Below are positions 51,135 through 59,645 of a DNA stretch of 64,000 nucleotides, piece after piece. A program made the position numbers and the translations under genes. Origin of the DNA: Humisphaera borealis (GTDB taxonomy: Bacteria > Planctomycetota > Phycisphaerae > Tepidisphaerales > Tepidisphaeraceae); the NCBI RefSeq assembly GCF_015169395.1, contig NZ_CP063458.1, forward strand, positions 4,836,001-4,900,000, read 5' to 3'. Under the pieces are notes generated by a model, which saw only the letters and a list, made by a program, of their open reading frames with translations, was not told where the DNA came from and ran no database searches. Every line of letters starts with the position of its first letter. Positions within the stretch are counted from its first letter, which is position 1.

Positions 51135-51955
51135 TCGCCCACCAACTTGCCGCGGCAGGAATGCCGCCGGAATACCCGTACCCTCAGTCGCCGGCCTACA
51201 CGTCCGGTGTGTTTGGGGGCTGGACACTGGTTCGAAAGCCTGCCGAATCGCGAGAACTTGGCTACTACAGCGGCCTCGATGTCGAGCCGCCGGGGCACTA
51301 TATCGTCCACGGCGGTGACATCTGGATGTCCACCTCGCGTCTGGAACGGGAATCCCACGCCCTTCATCTGAAGCACGCCCGCGGCAGGGTCGTGGTTTGC
51401 GGCGTGGGCATGGGCATGTTCCTGTTCAACATCGCGTTGCTTCCGCAGGTCACGGAGATCATCGCCGTTGACCGCGACCCGGCGGTGTTCGACCTCGTCC
51501 GGAAAGGGGCCGGCTTCGAGAAGTGGGTGGGCGGCGACAAGATCCGCTTCCTGCATCGCGACATGATGGAACTGACTGCGGCCGACCTAGGGCCCGCCCC
51601 GATCGACTATCTGTACATCGACATCTGGCCGGAACTCGGCGACCCGGTCGCCCTTCAGCAGACCCAGGCGGTACAGAAGGTCGTCAAGGCCAAGGCCGTT
51701 GGCTGGTGGGGCCAGGAATTAGACTTCGTCGAGTGGGCGTATCGCCGGGCGACGCCCGAGCTGCAGGCGTCGCGTTTCGCGCCGACGTTCGACGATCTGC
51801 GCGACTTCATCGCCATGACCGGGCTGCCGATGGGTGACCTGACCGAGGCCTACGCCGAGGCCTGCCGCCGGGCCGCCGATGTGTACGCCATGTACGGCAT
51901 TCTGGATTTCGCCGTCGCGGCGCGGCACGAGCGCGAGTTGCAGGCCGCGATGTGA
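51131..51955 (+). CDS. SAM-dependent methyltransferase-like protein
   Basis: 274 residues from GTG 51131. A Rossmann glycine motif VVVCGVGMGMFLFNIALLPQ at about 86-105, then IIAVDRDPAVFDLV (acidic residue binding ribose) and PIDYLYIDIWPELGD (motif II-like) suggest a class I methyltransferase or spermidine-synthase-like fold. The catalytic motif is not clear. The N-terminal part WMSTSRLERESHALHLKHAR is distinctive. The overlap with the 87-residue protein suggests a two-protein unit. Substrate unknown; a phage-derived module is possible but not supported by neighbours. Confidence 0.65.
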   Translation: MIAHQLAAAGMPPEYPYPQSPAYTSGVFGGWTLVRKPAESRELGYYSGLDVEPPGHYIVHGGDIWMSTSRLERESHALHLKHARGRVVVCGVGMGMFLFNIALLPQVTEIIAVDRDPAVFDLVRKGAGFEKWVGGDKIRFLHRDMMELTAADLGPAPIDYLYIDIWPELGDPVALQQTQAVQKVVKAKAVGWWGQELDFVEWAYRRATPELQASRFAPTFDDLRDFIAMTGLPMGDLTEAYAEACRRAADVYAMYGILDFAVAARHERELQAAM

Positions 51956-52064
51956 TTTTGCGATTGAGAATCGCCGATTGCGCATGGAGAATGCGGCACG
52001 GAGGGTCGCGTAGGCGATCCTCCGTGTTCGATTCCCAATCCTCATCTCTTCCCGGGAGGCTTCC

Positions 52065-52451
52065 ATGCGCTTGGTGTCCGCACACCGCATTTCCGCTCTG
52101 GTCCTGATTGCCCTGAGCATCGTCACGTTTGCCACGCCGGCTCGCGCCGATGACGCCGCTGACGTCAAGGCCGCGATCGCCACGCAGTTCGATCTACTCA
52201 AGGCCGGCGACGTGGACAAGCTCAAGGCGCACTTCACCGAACGCCAGAAGGAAAAGATCACCAAGGAAGCGGTGGAAAAGGGCAAAGGTAACGCTGCGAA
52301 GATGACAATCGACGATTTGGTCGCGTCGGTGGACGTCGCTGGCGAAGGCGCCAAGAAGACAGCCAAGATCAAGATGAAGAACGGCCGCACACTGACGACG
52401 CTCATCCTGACCGACGGCAAGTGGCTCGCGGACACGATCTGGTTCAAGTAG
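52065..52451 (+). CDS. Small secreted protein (NTF2/SnoaL-like or DUF4878-like)
   Basis: 128 residues. Signal peptide about 1-28 (LVLIALSIVTFATPARA). The mature part begins DDAADVKAAIATQFDLLKAG, a helix typical of small cone-shaped NTF2-like proteins, and ends with beta strands TAKIKMKNGRTLTTLILTDG and KWLADTIWFK. A lysine-rich middle. Function unknown. Monocistronic between the methyltransferase pair and the large membrane protein. Start ATG 52065 follows GGGAGG. Confidence 0.75.
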   Translation: MRLVSAHRISALVLIALSIVTFATPARADDAADVKAAIATQFDLLKAGDVDKLKAHFTERQKEKITKEAVEKGKGNAAKMTIDDLVASVDVAGEGAKKTAKIKMKNGRTLTTLILTDGKWLADTIWFK

Positions 52452-52593
52452 GGCAGGGCCTGACGCTTCTGGCGCACCGCCTGACGCCTCCAACGGATGA
52501 TCCTAAAAGGACCGCTGTCCGCGCCGCTTTCGGCGCGGACGCCGGACCTCTACAATCCGCCCGCGTAGCATGCACCTGGCCACGGGGACCGTT

Positions 52594-54777
52594 ATGCGGC
52601 TTTTGCTCCGATTGAAGCACCTTTTCGCCCTTCTGCTCGTCGGCGGGCTTGTTCCGCCGGCGCTGGCGGCGACGCAGCTTGACGTCAGCTTTGGCTGGGA
52701 TGGGAGCGTCCGCACCGGCCGCTGGACGCCGATCTTCATCTCCGCTTCCGATATCAAACCACGGCAGGCCCTGATCGAGTTCGACGCCCCGCAGGCTGGC
52801 CCTTACGTCATGCGGCTGCGCCAGTACATCACGCTGGGCCCGCAGCCGACGACTGTCATCCTGTACGCACCCGCGAGTGAGCGCTACGGCGATCCGCCGG
52901 TCGTCGTACTCCGTGATGCCGACTCGGGAAAGCTACTTGCCCGCTGGCCGGCCGACCCGGACAGCGGCACCAACGCTTACGAGAACACGCTGTCAGCGGA
53001 GCAGAAGTTCGTCGGCGTGACCGGGCCGAATCTTCGGTTGGCCAACTTCGAGCAGAATGTCGGTGTTCCCATGCGGTACGCCGGCATCAGGCCGGAGCTG
53101 CTACCCGACCAGCCGGTGGGGTACGACCCGCTGGACTTGCTCGTGCTGAACCGGGCCGACCTGAACACGATCGAGCCGTCGCGCCAGCAGGCGATCGCGG
53201 ATTGGGTGCGGACCGGCGGCATGCTGCTGCTGTGGCCGTCGGACACGCCGACCCCAGCCGACAGCCCGATCGGGCGCATCCTGCCGTGCCGGGTGGGCGG
53301 GCCGAAGAACTACGCGTTCACCGACCAGCAGCGCATCAAAGCAGGGCTGGGGGATCGGTTTAAAGGGATGATGGGTTTTGCCCTCTCCCCGACCGCCGAC
53401 GCCGAAGCGATCGACCTGATGCCCGAAGACGCCGCCGGCGCCAAGCTGACTGCCTATGCCCGCGACCACGGCTTTGGCAGGGTTGTTGTCGCACCCATCA
53501 ACATCAATGAGCTGTTGTTCGATCGGTCCGACGGCGCAAAGCTGTTGCACGGAGCGCTGCTGAAAGGCGTGTTCGACTCGGAAGCGAGGAACCAGAGCAA
53601 CCACGGCTACTACGCGCTCGACCCGGCCTCGCAGCTCCAGCAGGGTGCGATGTCGGACCTTCAGGATCACCTGGCGAATGTGCCGGGGGCGGGGCGGTTC
53701 GGGTTCTCGTACGTCGTCTGGGTGGTGCTGGGGATGATGGCCGTCGTCGGTCCGGTCGACTGGTTTGTGCTCCGCAAGCTCGGACGCCAGCCCTGGACGT
53801 GGGTGACGACCGCAGGCTGGATCGGGCTGATCACGGTCGGCGCGCTGTTCATCGGCAAGGTTTTCAAGAGCGGCGATCTGCACTATCGCACGGTAACGCT
53901 GATCGACCAGGCCGGCGATCAGGTCGTGGCGCGGACGACGCTTGCGGGTATCTATTCCCCGCGCACGACCGACTACTACATCGACGCAGCCCCGACCCGC
54001 GACGACGCCAACGGCAAGCCCATCCCGACGCTACAGCCCCCGACCGGTTGGTGGGAGCCAGCCTCGGCGATGCATTCGTACGGCGGCGGGGGAATGAAGC
54101 TGGACGTCCCGTTCCGCCAGACGACCGAGGGCAACCAGCCGCAGGAAATGACGATCAACGTCTGGAACATGCGGGCATTGCGAGGCGAGAACCTGGTCGC
54201 CGGCGAGCCCTTCATCAAGGCCGATCTGCGATGCCGGCCTGTCGGGTCGGACTGGCGGGTCAGCGGAACGATCGCCAATCGGTCCGGCCAACCGCTGAAG
54301 GATATTCGCATTGCTGTCCGCGAGGGTTACGTGGCCGACGCTGCTGGTCCGCCGTCGGTGGTGCCATTGGCGGAAAAAGATTCGGCCTATCGCGACAGCC
54401 GCGGCGACACGCGCCATATCAAGCTCACGCGAATGTTGCCGCTCATCCAGCGTGTCGATCCAGGCAAAACGGTCGAGATTGACGGCGTCGTCAAGGCCGT
54501 TTCGATGACGCCGACCGACGGGTCCGGTGGAAACGCCCGCTATTACAGCGAAACGCCTCCTCCCGACCCGGGCTCGGTCTGGGCGCTTGCGACAGGTCTT
54601 TCCGGGCGGCGGGCGGCGCGGGCCGACGAGGCGGTGAGCGATGGCACCCATGCCGTGATCTATGCCATCGTCGATAACCCGAGGCCCCCGGTGGTTCTTC
54701 GTGGAAATGAGCCGGCGATCGAGCGGCACGACACGGTCGTTCGTGCACTGGTGCGGCTGACCGCCGCAGAGAAGTAG
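52594..54777 (+). CDS. Large exported membrane protein next to an ABC-2 ATPase
   Basis: 727 residues from ATG 52594 (GGGGA six bases upstream; an upstream ATG lies at 52570). Signal peptide (LKHLFALLLVGGLVPPALA), a beta-rich extracytoplasmic part including LDLLVLNRADLNTIEPSRQQ and AIADWVRTGGMLLLWPSD (a GATase-like patch), two membrane helices FSYVVWVVLGMMAVVGPVDW and VTTAGWIGLITVGALFIGKV near 385-430, then a second beta-rich part. Proteins of this layout occur with gliding-type or ABC-2 transporter genes in planctomycetes, and here an ABC ATPase follows 75 bases later. It may link the transporter to the envelope; this is inference. Confidence 0.75.
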   Translation: MRLLLRLKHLFALLLVGGLVPPALAATQLDVSFGWDGSVRTGRWTPIFISASDIKPRQALIEFDAPQAGPYVMRLRQYITLGPQPTTVILYAPASERYGDPPVVVLRDADSGKLLARWPADPDSGTNAYENTLSAEQKFVGVTGPNLRLANFEQNVGVPMRYAGIRPELLPDQPVGYDPLDLLVLNRADLNTIEPSRQQAIADWVRTGGMLLLWPSDTPTPADSPIGRILPCRVGGPKNYAFTDQQRIKAGLGDRFKGMMGFALSPTADAEAIDLMPEDAAGAKLTAYARDHGFGRVVVAPININELLFDRSDGAKLLHGALLKGVFDSEARNQSNHGYYALDPASQLQQGAMSDLQDHLANVPGAGRFGFSYVVWVVLGMMAVVGPVDWFVLRKLGRQPWTWVTTAGWIGLITVGALFIGKVFKSGDLHYRTVTLIDQAGDQVVARTTLAGIYSPRTTDYYIDAAPTRDDANGKPIPTLQPPTGWWEPASAMHSYGGGGMKLDVPFRQTTEGNQPQEMTINVWNMRALRGENLVAGEPFIKADLRCRPVGSDWRVSGTIANRSGQPLKDIRIAVREGYVADAAGPPSVVPLAEKDSAYRDSRGDTRHIKLTRMLPLIQRVDPGKTVEIDGVVKAVSMTPTDGSGGNARYYSETPPPDPGSVWALATGLSGRRAARADEAVSDGTHAVIYAIVDNPRPPVVLRGNEPAIERHDTVVRALVRLTAAEK

Positions 54778-54852
54778 GCATGGCGAGGCGATCGCGGGTC
54801 TCGCCATCTTTGAGCAGCCAATCACTTAATCAGCCAACTGACGGGACAAGCG

Positions 54853-55923
54853 ATGAACGAAGCGCCTGGGCCAGAGTCGACAGACGTCGCAATCGCGACC
54901 ATGGACGCAACGCCGCCCGCATTGATGCCGGGGCAGCCCGGCGTCGCCGTCTCTGCGCCGCCGGCAATCAGTACGCAGAATCTCACGAAGCGGTATGGTG
55001 CTTTGTGCGCTCTGGACTCGCTCAATCTCGAACTCGCCGCGGGAGATGTCTTCGGGTTCATCGGGCCCAACGGCGCGGGCAAATCGACCACCATGAAAAT
55101 CCTCGCCGGGCTGCTCGAGCCCTCCAGCGGCAGTGCGATGGTCATGGGCAAGGCCGTCGCCGGCAATGGCGACTTTGTCCGACGTCAGGTGGGCTACATG
55201 CCAGATTTCATCGGCGTCTACGAAGACCTTAAAGTCAGCGAATACCTCGAGTTCTTCGCCAGCGCCTACGCCATTCCACGCAAGCAGCGCAAGAGTACGG
55301 TCGAGCAGGTGCTTGAGCTGACGGACCTCAAGTACAAGCGCGATGCGCTGGTCGATTCCCTCAGCCGCGGCATGACGCAGCGGCTCAGCCTCGCCCGCGT
55401 GCTGATTCACGATCCGCCGGTACTGCTGCTGGACGAGCCGGCCAGCGGCCTGGACCCCCGCGCCCGCATCGAAATTCGCGAACTGCTCAAGGAACTGCAG
55501 CGGCTCGGCAAGACGATTCTCATCAGCTCGCACATCCTGTCGGAGCTGGGCGAGTTCTGTAACAAGCTGGGGATCATCGAACGCGGCAAGATGATCGTGC
55601 AGGGTACGGTTGAAGAACTGATGGACCGCGCGCGGGCACACCCGATTATCAGCGTGACGATCATGGGCGACGCCGAGCGGGCGATCGGCGTACTGAAATC
55701 CGACGGCCGGGTCGATCGCGCCGAACTCGCCGCCCCGGTCCCCGGCAGCATGCCCGCGCCCGGCACGACCACGCTGTCGGTCGTCCTGCACGATCCCGAC
55801 CAGCACCACGGCTTCCTCGCTGAACGACTCGTCGCCGGCGGCATTTCCATCGACAGCATTCACCCGGAGAAGCTGAAGCTGGAGGATGTCTTCCTGAGGC
55901 TGACCAAGGGCATGGTGCAGTAG
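54853..55923 (+). CDS. ABC-2 type transporter ATP-binding protein
   Basis: 356 residues. After an unusual 38-residue proline/alanine-rich N-terminal extension, one ATPase domain: Walker A GFIGPNGAGKSTTMKILAGL (about 69-88), Q-loop region VGYMPDFIGVYEDLKVSEYL, signature SLSRGMTQRLSLARVL, Walker B PVLLLDEPASGLDPRARIEI, H-loop ISSHILSEL. The C-terminal 100 residues are the accessory domain found in polysaccharide- or drug-type exporters. No permease with ABC-2 helices follows directly; the next gene has only four helices and is short. The exported substrate is unknown. Confidence 0.92.
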   Translation: MNEAPGPESTDVAIATMDATPPALMPGQPGVAVSAPPAISTQNLTKRYGALCALDSLNLELAAGDVFGFIGPNGAGKSTTMKILAGLLEPSSGSAMVMGKAVAGNGDFVRRQVGYMPDFIGVYEDLKVSEYLEFFASAYAIPRKQRKSTVEQVLELTDLKYKRDALVDSLSRGMTQRLSLARVLIHDPPVLLLDEPASGLDPRARIEIRELLKELQRLGKTILISSHILSELGEFCNKLGIIERGKMIVQGTVEELMDRARAHPIISVTIMGDAERAIGVLKSDGRVDRAELAAPVPGSMPAPGTTTLSVVLHDPDQHHGFLAERLVAGGISIDSIHPEKLKLEDVFLRLTKGMVQ

Positions 55924-55932
55924 GGATTCCTG

Positions 55933-56292
55933 ATGACGAGGATCGTCCAGAGTATCTACTTCGTCTCTTTGGCGTTTCAGACGGCCGGTGTGATCGCATG
56001 GGCGTTGCTCGCAGGCGCGGTGCTTCGTCCCGTCGGTGACTTGTCGTTATTGTTCGTGATTCAACTGATAGCCGGTGGAATGTCACTGGGTCGCCCGAAC
56101 GATGTCTCGCGGGCGGAAGATTTGGGTTGGTCCTTCGGTGTCTCGGTCGTATGGGCGACCGTCGGGTATGTAGCGTACATTCTAACTTCTGCCGCGCTGA
56201 ACCCAGGACAGCCGATCCTCGGACTGCCTGCGTTCGTCGCCGTAGTTGCGTTCCTGCTTCTGGGCGGATGGCTCTTGAAAGCAGTGATGTAG
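55933..56292 (+). CDS. Small four-helix membrane protein
   Basis: 119 residues, nine bases after the ATPase stop. Four hydrophobic segments: IYFVSLAFQTAGVIAWALLA, LSLLFVIQLIAGGMSLG, FGVSVVWATVGYVAYILTSA and VAVVAFLLLGGWLLKAV. Not recognised. The tight spacing suggests co-transcription with the ABC ATPase, but it is too short to be a usual ABC-2 permease, so its role is open. Confidence 0.6.
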   Translation: MTRIVQSIYFVSLAFQTAGVIAWALLAGAVLRPVGDLSLLFVIQLIAGGMSLGRPNDVSRAEDLGWSFGVSVVWATVGYVAYILTSAALNPGQPILGLPAFVAVVAFLLLGGWLLKAVM

Positions 56293-56370
56293 CGAGTAGT
56301 TCCTCTAGCGGTCGCCGACGAATTGGTGCCGCGAGGGTGCAGTAGGAAAGCAGTTTTCAGGGCGGCGAAA

Positions 56371-57639
56371 ATGCACCCTCACCTTCGATTTGCGATCGCA
56401 TTGTCTGTCCTGGCCATGGTCGGGATCGCGGCACCATCCTGTCGTAGTGCAGTTGGCCACGACGAGCGCCCAGCCACTCAACCGACCGCTGTGGCGATTG
56501 GCAACCCTGACACCGTCGAGCCGGAGCCTGGTGGGAAGCGTGTAGTGATTGACGCGGAAAGTCGCGCGCATCAGCGGGATGCCAAGGTCCGCGAGTTGAA
56601 TCGTGACATTCCGATGCTGGGCGGCCCCGGCGAGTTTGAGCGTCTGTCCCGCCTGATCCACGAAGCCTTCCCCGACGCGGCGGCAGCCACTCAGCATTCG
56701 GCGTCTCGGCCGGCGGAACCCGACTTTCCTCCCGCGGTCAACGGCCTGACGGCGCGAATCGACGACTCGAACTGGGGAGGCACCGGCATTCGCGTCCTGC
56801 TTCGCGTGAAGAACGTCTCTTCCAAACCCATCGCCATTCCCCGCGGGAATTCCTATAGAGGCACTGAAGTCCCGTTTCGGCTTATCTGCAAAGTCGGCAG
56901 CGGGAAATGGAAGCGAACGCCCTGGTCCAGGGATGAGGTCATGGCCGACGCCGCGACGCGGCCCGGCGTCGGCGGAACCGGCGACAAAGACCGGCTCCCG
57001 CCGCCCATCACCATTCGTCCGCTGGAGTCGGTCGTGATTCTGCTTCAGGGTTGGGGCACAGATGCATTGGCGGAAGCGTCGAACATTCGCGTGACATTGA
57101 AGGTGGCCAAGTCAGTCGCCGACGTGAATGCATGGGCAGGGGAACTGTCCACCACGCCGCGGAACATGATCACGCTCGACGGCGCGTTCGCGAAGATTCG
57201 TGGATCGCTTCCGTTCCCGGATCAGTTTCCCCAATTCGTGGGCCATTCGCCCGAGCTGCCCGGGAAAGGGATCTCGATGTCGGGGTCGCCTAACAAATCG
57301 CAAGTCGACGACCTCTCGCGGGCAAACTGGCGTCTCGATCGTGGACTCACGCTTTACGAGCATAATTCCGTGCGGTCTGAGATTGAGCGTCGAATGCACA
57401 ACGAACAGGAGCCGGTGACAAGGCTATACTTGGCGGCCATAGCCGCGCTTCGGCAGCCGGGCGGGCGCGCTCCAGCTTCTGGAAGCGATGAAACTGACGG
57501 ATTACGAGGAAGTTCGCAACGCGCACTCGGCCCTGCGAGTCGTTGCGTCTGGCGATTCCGATCACCTTCCGCACTGGCTCGCACAGCTCATGATCGCCGC
57601 ATTGCGGGACCGACGTCATGTGACCGATCACCACTATGA
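56371..57639 (+). CDS. Lipoprotein-like protein, N-terminal part of a split HEAT-repeat gene
   Basis: 422 residues as read from ATG 56371. The N-terminus (IALSVLAMVGIAAPSC) looks like a lipoprotein signal with the Cys near residue 24. A beta-sandwich-like middle follows (NGLTARIDDSNWGGTGIRVL, LRVKNVSSKPIAIPRGNSYR, LESVVILLQGWGTDALAEAS). Near residue 360 it turns helical (SVRSEIERRMHNEQEPVTRL, YLAAIAALRQPG), then from about 57460 it becomes arginine/serine-rich sequence out of frame, while the +1 frame continues as a natural helix ALQLLEAMKLTDYEEVRNA. I therefore read this and the next entry as one gene with a frameshift near 57450-57470. Confidence 0.7.
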   Translation: MHPHLRFAIALSVLAMVGIAAPSCRSAVGHDERPATQPTAVAIGNPDTVEPEPGGKRVVIDAESRAHQRDAKVRELNRDIPMLGGPGEFERLSRLIHEAFPDAAAATQHSASRPAEPDFPPAVNGLTARIDDSNWGGTGIRVLLRVKNVSSKPIAIPRGNSYRGTEVPFRLICKVGSGKWKRTPWSRDEVMADAATRPGVGGTGDKDRLPPPITIRPLESVVILLQGWGTDALAEASNIRVTLKVAKSVADVNAWAGELSTTPRNMITLDGAFAKIRGSLPFPDQFPQFVGHSPELPGKGISMSGSPNKSQVDDLSRANWRLDRGLTLYEHNSVRSEIERRMHNEQEPVTRLYLAAIAALRQPGGRAPASGSDETDGLRGSSQRALGPASRCVWRFRSPSALARTAHDRRIAGPTSCDRSPL

Positions 57640-58513
57640 TTCTGCAGAGCCCCTCACGATCAGCTACCACGCTGACGAGGATGCTGACTTCCCATACCTG
57701 CTTGCAGAGTTCAAGCATCGTGATGCCGTGCCCACGTTGATTGAAATGCTCGACGGCGAGCACCCTTCGCGGGGCGCGATCTTCGCCCTGGTAGCCATTG
57801 GCGACAAGCGCGCCGTTGCGCCGCTATTGGCGGTGCTCAAACGCTCGGTCGAGAAGGCAGAGATCTTCGAGCGAGCTGCGAATGCGCTGGCACGGCTCAA
57901 GGCACGCGAAGCACTCCCAGTGCTTCTTACCCACCTGCGCCGCCGCGACATCATCGAAGCGGTCGAGAAGCTTGGAGACGTGGCCGCCGTTCCTGCGCTG
58001 GAAGACGTGGTGACTCGTCCGCACGTGCTTCATGAAGGCGGGTATTACACTGGTCTCGACAAGGCCGCGATCTGGGCCGCGAGGGTGGCGATCGTGACGC
58101 TCAAGGAAAAGGACCCGACGCCGCGATACTGCGAATTCCTCGCCGATCGCTCGCTCGGCGAGTTCGAGCGCCGCGGCATGGTCTGGCGGCTCGGCGATCG
58201 TCCCGATCCGGCGGCAATCCCGCACCTGATCACAGCCATAAAGACTGATCCTTCCGGAGCGGTGGTCAACCAGGCAATCACCGTGCTCTCGGTATACAAG
58301 CATCAGGCCGCGGTTGAGGGACTGATAGGTTGTTTCGACGCGGAATTTGAACAGAAGGCTGACTGGAAGCGTGCCTACTCTCCGGCGATGTTCCGCCAGA
58401 ACATCGCCGAAACGCTACGCGCGATCACCGGCCAGTCGTTCGGCGCAGACAAAGCGACGTGGCAAGAGTGGTGGGATCGCGAGGGGCGAAATTCTTGGAA
58501 GCAAAGTCCATAG
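57488..58513 (+). CDS. HEAT-repeat protein, C-terminal part of a split gene
   Basis: 341 residues if begun at ATG 57488, but the frame extends upstream as AGALQLLEAMKL without a natural start, which supports fusion with the previous entry. It consists of HEAT/PBS-lyase-like helical repeats: FKHRDAVPTLIEMLDGEHPS, GDKRAVAPLLAVLKRSVEKA, LKAREALPVLLTHLRRRDII, LGDVAAVPALEDVV, PDPAAIPHLITAIKTDPSGA and KHQAAVEGLIGCFDAEFE. Such domains mediate protein contacts. The end SFGADKATWQEWWDREG is a common terminal motif after HEAT arrays in planctomycetes. Probably exported if the two parts form one lipoprotein. Confidence 0.75.
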   Translation: MKLTDYEEVRNAHSALRVVASGDSDHLPHWLAQLMIAALRDRRHVTDHHYDSAEPLTISYHADEDADFPYLLAEFKHRDAVPTLIEMLDGEHPSRGAIFALVAIGDKRAVAPLLAVLKRSVEKAEIFERAANALARLKAREALPVLLTHLRRRDIIEAVEKLGDVAAVPALEDVVTRPHVLHEGGYYTGLDKAAIWAARVAIVTLKEKDPTPRYCEFLADRSLGEFERRGMVWRLGDRPDPAAIPHLITAIKTDPSGAVVNQAITVLSVYKHQAAVEGLIGCFDAEFEQKADWKRAYSPAMFRQNIAETLRAITGQSFGADKATWQEWWDREGRNSWKQSP

Positions 58514-58550
58514 CAAAGAGAACGGAAGATAACAGGGGACAGTCCGGTAG

Positions 58551-58567
58551 GGTCCGCACTGCGGACC
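58551..58567. other. Short palindrome between convergent genes
   Basis: GGTCCGCA-C-TGCGGACC is a perfect 8-bp palindrome 38 bases after the HEAT gene stop. A related GTCCGC/GCGGAC motif occurs at 59259-59273. No T-run. Confidence 0.5.
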
Positions 58568-58605
58568 GACAGCACGCGAACTGCCCCCGGTCCGCAATGC
58601 CGAAC

Positions 58606-59133
58606 CTACTTCTCCACGATCGCGCCGCGCGTGCTGGCGGCGATCGCCATGAGCTCGCCCTTCTCCTTCGCCGGCACCTTGAACTTGTCGAGCGACGCCG
58701 CCAGGTCGCTGGCGAGCGCGTCGAACTCGGCGTTTGTGATCTTCATGCCGGCGTGACTACTTTTCATGTCGCGGCCCTTGTACGCCTTGGGGCCGCCGGT
58801 CGCCTCGGCGATGAACGTGACCAGGTGTTTCTTGAGCATCGCGACCTGCTCACCAGAAGGCTTCCATTCCATGTCGGTGCCCTTGCGGAAGAAGTTGACC
58901 TTCGGGTTGGCCGCGGTTCGGCCGACAAAATCTTCGACGACCGCTGTCAGCGCCGGTTCGCCGCCGAGCCGCTCGTAGAGCGACTTCTCGGCCATCTTCG
59001 GGGTCATGGATTTGCTGTCGGACATGGCGTCCGACTTGTCGTTCTGACAGCCGCCGGCCAGCGGCAGCACCGACGCCGCAAGGACCGGAACCAGGCCGCT
59101 GACCACAAGCGAACGAATCGATCGGGGGCGCAT
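58606..59133 (-). CDS. Lipoprotein with truncated hemoglobin domain
   Basis: 175 residues from ATG 59133, with AAGGAGC upstream. A lipoprotein signal (SLVVSGLVPVLAASVLPLAG) ends at a lipobox LAGGC, Cys29. A serine/lysine spacer leads to a group I truncated globin: SLYERLGGEPALTAVVEDFV (about 49-68), NPKVNFFRKGTDMEWKP, LKKHLVTFIAEATGGPKAYK and the proximal-His region MKSSHAGMKITNAEFDALAS. Globins of this class bind O2 or NO in the cytoplasm as a rule; a membrane-anchored exported copy is unusual in location though seen in planctomycetes. Alone, convergent with the HEAT gene. Confidence 0.88.
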   Translation of the reverse strand: MRPRSIRSLVVSGLVPVLAASVLPLAGGCQNDKSDAMSDSKSMTPKMAEKSLYERLGGEPALTAVVEDFVGRTAANPKVNFFRKGTDMEWKPSGEQVAMLKKHLVTFIAEATGGPKAYKGRDMKSSHAGMKITNAEFDALASDLAASLDKFKVPAKEKGELMAIAASTRGAIVEK

Positions 59134-59306
59134 CGCGATGCTCCTTCCAGATAGAAGAGGGGCAGCCGCACTCATCGGCGGCGATGCAGACCCATACGTA
59201 TGACCGGCCGCAATGGATGACAAATTTGACGCGGGCTTCCAGCACTGCCAACCCGTGTCCGCGGTGCGGACCGGTACACCTCACCTGCAGTCGGATCCAA
59301 ATTCGA

Positions 59307-59645
59307 TCAACCCGGGCGAGTGATCTTGACCAGTTGTCCGTGAAGATTTGGGATCCTATTAACGGCGTCGTGAACGCGCCGCGCCATCTGCAGATAGTCG
59401 GCGTCGGTCGTGCAAGTGACGATCCCCGCGTGATCCATCGAACGCGCATGCTCGCGATGAAAGTGCCTTCGATTGAGGGTCAACACCGCACGATCAGACC
59501 GAGTGGCGAAAGCCACAACCTGATCGTCCGGGATTCCCTGGTTTGCCTGCCCCGCCTCCATCGAGGTCAGAACATCGTGACCGAGCCGACGAAGTTCCAG
59601 AACGACAGGGTATGGAAAGTTCTCATTGGAGTAGAACCGGGCCAA
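59307..59645 (-). CDS. DUF5615 PIN-like protein, probable toxin
   Basis: 112 residues from a TTG at 59645 placed directly after the stop codon of the DUF433 gene, so translation is coupled. ARFYSNENFPYPVVLELRRL (with acidic N-E at the PIN start), GHDVLTSMEAG, GIPDDQVVAFATRSDRAVLT and LNRRHFHREH are the pattern of DUF5615, a reduced PIN nuclease fold. Paired with DUF433 it is a recognised type II toxin-antitoxin-like arrangement; toxicity here is inferred. The next 170 bases downstream hold a GTCCGC palindrome and no gene. Confidence 0.82.
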   Translation of the reverse strand: MARFYSNENFPYPVVLELRRLGHDVLTSMEAGQANQGIPDDQVVAFATRSDRAVLTLNRRHFHREHARSMDHAGIVTCTTDADYLQMARRVHDAVNRIPNLHGQLVKITRPG

